Assembly (NCBI GenBank): GCA_002839805.1
Contig: PGYT01000048.1
Span: 1 to 46,176, forward strand
DNA from: Ignavibacteriae bacterium HGW-Ignavibacteriae-2
GTDB taxonomy: Bacteria > Bacteroidota > Ignavibacteria > Ignavibacteriales > Melioribacteraceae
Direction: 5' to 3'
DNA length: 46,176 bases
Shown: positions 40,867 through 46,176 of the stretch, in pieces
Position numbering within the stretch: position 1 is the first letter of the stretch
How the letters are laid out: each line of letters opens with the position of its first letter
Position numbers and translations under genes: made by a program
Notes under the pieces: model-generated
Database searches by the model: none
The model's input: only the letters and a program-made list of their open reading frames with translations
Told to the model about the DNA's origin: nothing

Positions 40867-43209
40867 TTACTTGAGTAAAGTAAGTTTTATACTCGAAACA
40901 TGTTTTGTATTATCAACGATTTTTTCCGCTTCCATTCTGCATAAATAAATTCCACTCGCCAAATTTAGTTTTTCCAAATTTATTTTATGTTCGCCCGATG
41001 AAAAAATGGAATCGGCCAATACCGTTATCAATTCGCCCTTGATATCGAATAAACTTATTTTAACATTACTTTGATCCGGAATTGAAAAACTTATTACCGT
41101 GCTCGCGTTAAAAGGATTCGGATAATTCTGAATCATTTTATAGGATTTAATTTCAGAAGATTTTAGCGTCTCACTTTCAACTGAAGTGACAACTGTTCCA
41201 CCTTTATCGAAGTATGGTTTATACCCGGCAGCAAGAACATCATAAACCGGTTTTTTGGTTTGCCTGTCCATACTCACCAATCCCATGCTCTGAAATCCGT
41301 TGGGGTGCTGGTGCGAGTACCAGTCGAACATGCACCACCAGGTTGCGGCCATAAGAACACCACTCGCATTGTATGTACCGTTAGATCGTATTGGGGTAAA
41401 ATACTGGAAAGCTTTGAATGTTTCGTTAAATACTTTTACTTGTTCATTTAACGATGAGCCATTTTCCGAAGACCAGTATCCAAACTCAGTATCAATAATT
41501 GGTTTGTTAGGAAAAGCAGCTATTGCTTGAGAAAAAAAACTGACTGTCCCTGCAAAATAAGTGCTCCCATGAAATATGCCAAAATATAAAGTCCATCCTG
41601 CTACATCAATCGGATTTTGTGAACCGTCGGCGGGTCCGGGTTTATCGCCCGCTGAAGATTGCGAGATCAATCGTCCATCCGGGTAGTTATTATTAAGATC
41701 GTCGTAAACGCGTTTGTTATAAATGGTTCTGTTAGTTTCTTCTTTACATTCGTTGGAAGTACTCCATAGAATAATTGAAGGTCTGTTATAATCTTTAAAT
41801 ACCATTTCCCTGAACATCTGTTCGTGCAAATGCCGTTCGTTATTCTGAATAAGCCATTCCAGTTCATTATCGAACCACCAAACGGGAATTTCTTCCATAA
41901 CTGTAATACCCAAACGATCGGTTAAAAGATAAGTGTATGGGTTATTAGGATAATGTCCGGTTCTAAGAAAATTTATATTTGAGTTTTTTATCAGTTCTAA
42001 ATCATTATAAATAATTTCATTAGGTATACTTCTTCCGTAAACCGGATGATCTTCGTGACGGGCAACGCCAGTAAAAAAAACGACATTGTTATTTAATCGA
42101 ACTTTATTTCCGTCTGTTTCAATTGTGCGTATACCAAACTGAGTTGAATATTCGTCTACAACTTTTTCGCCATCTAACAACTGCACTTGAAGTACGTATA
42201 AATTGGGTTCGGAAGGTGACCACAATGCCGGGTTTGTAATTATTAATTCTTTTTTCTCCGCGTGCACACTTTGAGAAATCAATGTAATATTTTCGAAAGT
42301 TTCAGTCTCAGGTAAATCCCCTGTTAAAATTAAGTCATTCGCTTTTTCTGTTTGAATATTTTCCGAATTTATATGTGCTTTGTAAATACTAGTTTTCAGA
42401 TTCAGATCTTTTTGGGTGTTTGATGAATTGAACAATACAGTAGAGATTGATAATTTTCCTTCAATATCCAAGGGAACAACATCAGCTCTTATAATTGACG
42501 CAGGCTCGCTGAATTCAAGATAAACATCGCCTATAATTCCAGCGTAGTTAAACCAATCACAATTATAAAAAGGTATTATATCTTTCCTGCTTCCCCACTT
42601 AATATTATCCACACGAACAAGAATTACATTTTCTGAATTGTAATTAAGATTCTCAGATACGTCGAAAGCAAAAGGAGTGAACCCTCCTTCGTGATAACCG
42701 ATATATTGACCGTTCAACCAAACGTCCGCCACATAATTAACCGAATAGAACATAAGTTTGACGAATTTATTTTCAAGAGAATCCGCTACAGAAAATTTGT
42801 AACGGTATAATACGCCATCCTGATAATATTCCGGCACTTTGGGAAAATCGTACATAATGTTTTCCACAGAAGGAATTAATTTTTCATCCCAGGAACTATC
42901 GTCAAAATCGGCTGATTCTGAGTTCCCTATCTCATTTAGTAAAGAAGATAGCGCTGATTGATCTCTTTGGACAAGAGAGAGATTATGATCTGCCTGAAAT
43001 CTTTTTTTCTTCCAAATTCCTTTAAGCGAAATTGTTGGTCTGTTTTGTTTATCAAAACTGGGCAACGGCATATTGTTCTGATATACAACTTTAACGGAAT
43101 TGATATCCTTCAATTCTAATGTAGTTTTTAAAGTTGCCGTCTGTGCTGTCAGAACACAAATTGAGCCCAATAACAAAATATAAATTACGAGCAAAACATA
43201 TTTATTCAT
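40867..43209 (-). CDS. GH2 glycoside hydrolase (beta-galactosidase/glucuronidase-like) with T9SS domain
   Basis: This 780-residue secreted enzyme has a signal peptide (LLVIYILLLGSICVLTAQ) and the GH2 order of jelly-roll, Ig-like and barrel domains. Seen motifs are DVWLNGQYIGYHEGGFTPF in the sugar-binding domain, FFTGVARHEDHPVYGRS at the barrel start, FLRTGHYPNNPY, the acid/base motif WSTSNECKE (Glu487) and the nucleophile motif IIDTEFGYWS (Glu575). A T9SS domain closes it (IQNYPNPFNASTVISF to IKLTLLK), so it should act outside the cell. Known GH2 activities include beta-galactosidase, mannosidase and glucuronidase, so the substrate cannot be named. It lies 17 bases after the GH5 gene and is presumably controlled by the same sigma-54 promoter. 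Confidence 0.9.
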   Translation of the reverse strand: MNKYVLLVIYILLLGSICVLTAQTATLKTTLELKDINSVKVVYQNNMPLPSFDKQNRPTISLKGIWKKKRFQADHNLSLVQRDQSALSSLLNEIGNSESADFDDSSWDEKLIPSVENIMYDFPKVPEYYQDGVLYRYKFSVADSLENKFVKLMFYSVNYVADVWLNGQYIGYHEGGFTPFAFDVSENLNYNSENVILVRVDNIKWGSRKDIIPFYNCDWFNYAGIIGDVYLEFSEPASIIRADVVPLDIEGKLSISTVLFNSSNTQKDLNLKTSIYKAHINSENIQTEKANDLILTGDLPETETFENITLISQSVHAEKKELIITNPALWSPSEPNLYVLQVQLLDGEKVVDEYSTQFGIRTIETDGNKVRLNNNVVFFTGVARHEDHPVYGRSIPNEIIYNDLELIKNSNINFLRTGHYPNNPYTYLLTDRLGITVMEEIPVWWFDNELEWLIQNNERHLHEQMFREMVFKDYNRPSIILWSTSNECKEETNRTIYNKRVYDDLNNNYPDGRLISQSSAGDKPGPADGSQNPIDVAGWTLYFGIFHGSTYFAGTVSFFSQAIAAFPNKPIIDTEFGYWSSENGSSLNEQVKVFNETFKAFQYFTPIRSNGTYNASGVLMAATWWCMFDWYSHQHPNGFQSMGLVSMDRQTKKPVYDVLAAGYKPYFDKGGTVVTSVESETLKSSEIKSYKMIQNYPNPFNASTVISFSIPDQSNVKISLFDIKGELITVLADSIFSSGEHKINLEKLNLASGIYLCRMEAEKIVDNTKHVSSIKLTLLK

Positions 43210-43226
43210 AAAAATTTTTCACTTAT

Positions 43227-45203
43227 TTAGTTCAATAAAACTGTTTTTATTGTGCTTGAAAAATCTTCCGAACGCATACTTATAAAATAAACTCCGGAAG
43301 ATAAATTTTCCGAATTAAATGTAAACGAATAATTACCTGATTCCTTTGTGGAATTGACTAAAGTTTTAATTAGTTGTCCCATACCGTTGTAAAGATTTAA
43401 TTTAACCAACGATTTTACAGGAACCTGATAATGTATAATCGTTTGATTATTAAATGGATTAGGATAATTCTGATTCAGATTAAATTTCTGAGGAGAGAGA
43501 GTTTCATCCTCTACATTCACCAATTGCTTAGTAAATTGAAAATAATTGAGATTAAATCCGCCGAAGTATAACTGAACCATTAGTTCTTTTTTACCGGACT
43601 CAACTCTTATATTTTCTATTGTAATTGTTTTCCAGTTCTGCCATCCGCCAGTTGACGGAAGTGAAACTAATCCGCTAAGACTGGTTCCGCTCATTGATAA
43701 CATAATTTTCCCGTTCGAATTTCCTGCTGCATAACGTATACTAAGGTTAAAATAGCCTGTTTCAGGCACATCAACGGTATACTTTAGCCATTCTCCGCTT
43801 TCAATCCATCCGACATTAAATCCGTTAGTAAGCTGATCTGTACAGGGTTCAATATCAACTCCGTCATTCCTATATATCCCGCCATTGTTCCAGGCTTGAC
43901 CTCCGGGTGAACCAGTAGTATTTTCATAGTCTTTATCAGAATAAGCGACTCCACGCATTCCCAAATCGTAATCCACAGCAAAAATTCTTCCGGGAATACT
44001 GTTTTGTTTATATGGGATTGAGGTTTGATCGTATTGCTGTCGGAAAAGCGCATCAATTACTCCCGGTTCAAATGAACAGTTTTCGAACTTAAGGTTTTCG
44101 GCCTGTTCCAATAAAGCCGCATAAGCGAATGCTTCGGAAGGTTTTGATATTTTACCGTTCCAGTAATCGAGAAGTTTTTGATAGTTATCGGACATTGGCG
44201 AAGAAAGTGGGCCTGTAACATTTTTAATTTTTTTATGCGGCCACCACGCCCAGCCTATGTCATTTTCTTCCATCAGAGCCACACAATCTTTAAACCAGTT
44301 ATTCGAATTTTCACCAGTTTCACCAAGCCATAATGGAACGTTTGTATTATTGCGAAGGGTTAGCAGATAGTTTATCGCATCGAGATTATTCCCGCCCCAA
44401 TATCGGTGAAAACTGTAGACCATATTGTTATCCCATGGCGGAGTAAGACCGCCGAAATCTGTAGCGTACCAATTTCCCTCGGCAAATATTATATGCTTTT
44501 TATCAACCTCTCTAATAGCATTTGTAATATCTATATATAATTGACGAAGAGGAACATTGCCAGGACCTAAATCCCATTTCGGTTCATTGAGTAAATCGTA
44601 CCCCCCAATGTATGGTTCGTCTTTATATCTTTCGGCGAGTTTGCGCCACAACTTTATTGTAATTTGTTTGTTCGTTTCACTTTCCCAAAGAGATGGTTTT
44701 GATGGATTATAATCACTAATGCCTTCATCACTTTGTCCTCCGGGTGCCGCGTGTAAATCGAGAATTAAGTATAAATTATTTTTTTTACACCACTCCAGAA
44801 GAGCGTCTATACGAGCGAATCCTTCTTCGTAATAAGTGTCATCGTTGTTCAAATTTGTAAGTTTGTTATAATGCATTGGAAGACGAATTGAATTAAAACC
44901 CCATTCGGCTAATTTTTCTATATCAATTTCACGAACATAATTATCCCAATATTTTTTGTAAAAGTCTTTGGTTTTTTCAGTCCCAATTAATGCTTCAATT
45001 TTTCCTCTAAATTGGTACTCGGCATTAGCAAAAGACGAGGTATGAATCATATAACCCTCCTGAAGAAGCCATCCTCCTAAACCCATACCACGTAAAATAA
45101 TTTCAGTGCCTGATTCATCTATAATTTTTTTCCCGTCTGTTTTTAAAAAACCTTCCCCATAAACCAAAGACGAAATTATCATCAATATTAAAAATATCCT
45201 CAC
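43227..45203 (-). CDS. GH5 glucanase with CBM6 and T9SS domain
   Basis: This secreted 658-residue enzyme starts at GTG (45203), with GGGAGG six bases upstream, and has a short signal peptide (MRIFLILMIISSLVYG). The barrel has LRGMGLGGWLLQEGYM, reminiscent of exo-beta-1,3-glucanase-like GH5 enzymes, then WGFNSIRLPMHY, LILDLHAAPGGQ, the acid/base motif YDLLNEPKWD (Glu207) and the nucleophile motif PLWLGETGENS (Glu295). A CBM6 follows (RIFAVDYDLGMRGVAYSDKD to FGGFNLNYFQF), then a T9SS domain (NQNYPNPFNNQTIIHY to KTVLLN). Activity on beta-1,3- or beta-1,4-glucan is likely. The subfamily was not determined. It heads the GH5-GH2-SGNH unit. Confidence 0.92.
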   Translation of the reverse strand: MRIFLILMIISSLVYGEGFLKTDGKKIIDESGTEIILRGMGLGGWLLQEGYMIHTSSFANAEYQFRGKIEALIGTEKTKDFYKKYWDNYVREIDIEKLAEWGFNSIRLPMHYNKLTNLNNDDTYYEEGFARIDALLEWCKKNNLYLILDLHAAPGGQSDEGISDYNPSKPSLWESETNKQITIKLWRKLAERYKDEPYIGGYDLLNEPKWDLGPGNVPLRQLYIDITNAIREVDKKHIIFAEGNWYATDFGGLTPPWDNNMVYSFHRYWGGNNLDAINYLLTLRNNTNVPLWLGETGENSNNWFKDCVALMEENDIGWAWWPHKKIKNVTGPLSSPMSDNYQKLLDYWNGKISKPSEAFAYAALLEQAENLKFENCSFEPGVIDALFRQQYDQTSIPYKQNSIPGRIFAVDYDLGMRGVAYSDKDYENTTGSPGGQAWNNGGIYRNDGVDIEPCTDQLTNGFNVGWIESGEWLKYTVDVPETGYFNLSIRYAAGNSNGKIMLSMSGTSLSGLVSLPSTGGWQNWKTITIENIRVESGKKELMVQLYFGGFNLNYFQFTKQLVNVEDETLSPQKFNLNQNYPNPFNNQTIIHYQVPVKSLVKLNLYNGMGQLIKTLVNSTKESGNYSFTFNSENLSSGVYFISMRSEDFSSTIKTVLLN

Positions 45204-45245
45204 ACTAATCCTCCCGTAACAAATACTGGTGAAAGGGATTTATTA

Positions 45246-45261
45246 AGCAAATCTTGGGCCA
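45246..45261 (-). promoter_or_regulatory. Sigma-54 (RpoN) promoter for GH5 operon
   Basis: On the minus strand TGGCCCAAGATTTGCT has the invariant GG and GC with exactly ten bases between, and matches TGGCAC-N5-TTGCW at ten of eleven defined positions. Transcription would start near 45236, about 33 bases before the GTG start of the GH5 gene and upstream of its GGGAGG ribosome site. Confidence 0.85.
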
Positions 45262-45525
45262 TAAGAGAGTTTAATGACTATGGTAATGATTTCTGTAAAT
45301 TAAGAAGTATGGCAATGCATTTAAGTCGTTATTAAATAAATGATTACAGAGATTTTTATTTCCAACCTTTTTGACAAACTTATTACAAAATATTATTCGG
45401 ATAAGTGGACTAAACAATTATTTTATAAGCTTTTAACAAAATGCGCACCGCTTAAATATTCATTTTTTACTTATTATGAAAAAATGCAAATACCGCCCGA
45501 TCCGAATAGTATTATTTCGTTAAAA

Positions 45526-45543
45526 ATTATTAAAATGATAACC
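45526..45543 (-). repeat. 18-bp repeat, copy 2 (candidate activator site)
   Basis: This copy is identical to 38924-38941 and lies 264 bases upstream of the GH5 sigma-54 promoter, a normal distance for an enhancer-type activator site. It sits 22 bases after the activator gene's stop codon. Together the two copies link the two sigma-54 promoters. Confidence 0.4.
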
Positions 45544-45565
45544 TTTACTTATTAGAATAATAAGT

Positions 45566-46176
45566 TTATTTTAAATGCAGTTCCTTGCACATTCTGTGAA
45601 AGTTAGGGGGCGCAAGACCTAATTTTGCTGCTGCATCAGCGTCGGATTCCGAATTCTGCCTTACAAATTCAAAATACGTTTTTCTAAAGTTACGTTCCAA
45701 ATCTTTTAACGGTTGGATAATAGAGGGATCCTCAAAGTTAAAAATTGATTTGTTTGTTTTTAATATTTTTTTGCGAGTCACGGCATCGCTTAAATCTTCC
45801 ATTGTAATTGTATTCTGGCAGTTAAAAACGAGCCGTTGAGTAACATTTTTTAATTCTCGTACATTGCCGGGCCAATCGTAATTTTTAAGAGCGTCCAAAA
45901 TGCCATTTTCAATTTCAGGAATTGGTTTACCCATATCAAAACTGTAAAATGAAATAAAATGATAAAATAAAACTTCTATATCATCAGGACGTGTGTTTAG
46001 CAGTGGAATTCTTACAGGAACTACGTTAAGCCTGTAGTAAAGATCTTCGCGAAAATTTCCCTTCTCTATCTCATCTTCCAGCTTTTTATTTGTAGCAGCA
46101 ATAATTCTAACGTTTACTTTAATACTTTTCGTTCTACCAATTTTTTCTATCTCTCCTTCCTGTAAAAAACGTAGTA
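45566..46176 (-). CDS. Sigma-54-dependent Fis-family transcriptional activator, C-terminal part
   Basis: The gene enters from the right edge with no start in the window. 203 codons are visible, reading open through the edge, so the internal ATG at 45934 is not its start. The AAA+ sigma-54 interaction domain is recognisable by LRFLQEGEIEKIGRT, KVNVRIIAATN (sensor I region), GNFREDLYYRLNVVPVRIP (arginine-finger region) and NYDWPGNVRELKNVTQRL (sensor II). The C-terminal end (DADAAAKLGLAPPNFHRMCK) is a Fis-type helix-turn-helix. The GAFTGA loop and any N-terminal sensor domain lie outside. Such proteins bind upstream sites and use ATP to open sigma-54 promoters, and two such promoters are found just downstream, so it probably controls the GH5 and symporter operons. 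Confidence 0.93.
   Translation of the reverse strand, partial: LRFLQEGEIEKIGRTKSIKVNVRIIAATNKKLEDEIEKGNFREDLYYRLNVVPVRIPLLNTRPDDIEVLFYHFISFYSFDMGKPIPEIENGILDALKNYDWPGNVRELKNVTQRLVFNCQNTITMEDLSDAVTRKKILKTNKSIFNFEDPSIIQPLKDLERNFRKTYFEFVRQNSESDADAAAKLGLAPPNFHRMCKELHLK

Larger units (their letters stand above)
45204..45565. other. 362-bp regulatory gap between activator gene and GH5 operon
   Basis: This AT-rich region lies between the sigma-54 activator stop codon and the GH5 start. It contains the sigma-54 promoter near its left end and the second copy of the 18-bp repeat near its right end. It also has a degenerate relative of that repeat at about 45328-45348 (GTTATTAAATAAATGATTAC). A 71-codon plus-strand frame is present but is not supported as a gene. 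Confidence 0.55.

Noticed and set aside
45340-45555. Plus-strand 71-codon open frame in the gap between the activator and GH5 genes
   Set aside because: It has no ribosome site, matches no family I recognise, ends inside the 18-bp repeat and lies in the regulatory gap. Its composition (K, I, Y, F-rich) is what AT-rich noncoding DNA gives.
45566-45934. Treating the activator as a complete 122-codon small protein starting at the ATG at 45934
   Set aside because: The frame stays open upstream to the window edge and encodes typical AAA+ sigma-54 activator sequence, so this is an internal methionine of a truncated larger gene.

Overview
The window looks like a chromosomal segment of a Bacteroidota/Chlorobi-group bacterium, most likely an Ignavibacteriales (Melioribacter-like) polysaccharide degrader. 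The reasons are AT-rich DNA, several large TonB-dependent receptors with carboxypeptidase-regulatory N-termini, PorV/PorQ-type barrels, and many secreted proteins ending in a type IX secretion (T9SS) sorting domain that opens with an NYPNPFNP-like motif. The taxon is inferred from gene content and was not checked by a search. Every convincing gene lies on the minus strand, so transcription runs from high to low coordinates.

Layout in transcription order. (A) 46176-45566: C-terminal half of a sigma-54 enhancer-binding activator, cut by the window edge. (B) 45203-38988: GH5-CBM6 glucanase, GH2 enzyme and membrane-anchored SGNH hydrolase with TPRs, preceded by a strong sigma-54 promoter. (C) 38806-34680: sodium:solute (SGLT-type) symporter and a multi-domain carbohydrate-binding T9SS protein, preceded by a second sigma-54 promoter and closed by a strong terminator hairpin. 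(D) 34592-27752: TonB receptor, large T9SS surface protein and PorV-like barrel, followed by a hairpin. (E) 27424-10068: the enzyme block, with a circularly permuted GH16 lichenase, GH3, FucP-type MFS transporter, GH16 lipoprotein, frameshifted CotH/lamin-tail protein, GH3-CBM6, GH3-PA14 and GH16-CBM6. (F) 9602 to the left edge: a second TonB receptor, T9SS surface protein and PorV-like cassette, then an OmpP1/FadL-like barrel and one complete plus one partial (probable) beta-helix protein. A sigma-70-like promoter with overlapping inverted repeats precedes block F.

Functional reading. The enzyme set (three GH16, three GH3, GH5 and GH2) fits breakdown of beta-1,3 or mixed-linkage beta-1,3-1,4-glucan such as laminarin, lichenan or cereal beta-glucan. 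T9SS-tagged enzymes and one lipoprotein would cut polymer at the surface. TonB receptors would import oligosaccharides. Two GH3 enzymes without sorting domains would finish the job in the periplasm, and the MFS and sodium symporters would take up the sugars. No SusD homologue is visible. In both receptor cassettes the SusD position is taken by a large T9SS-sorted surface protein followed by a PorV-like barrel.

Most notable: the duplicated receptor/T9SS-protein/PorV cassette, two sigma-54 promoters with a shared 18-bp near-palindrome beside an activator gene, the permuted GH16, and two apparent frameshifts (the CotH gene and the start of the SGNH gene). No tRNA, rRNA, CRISPR array or insertion sequence was seen.
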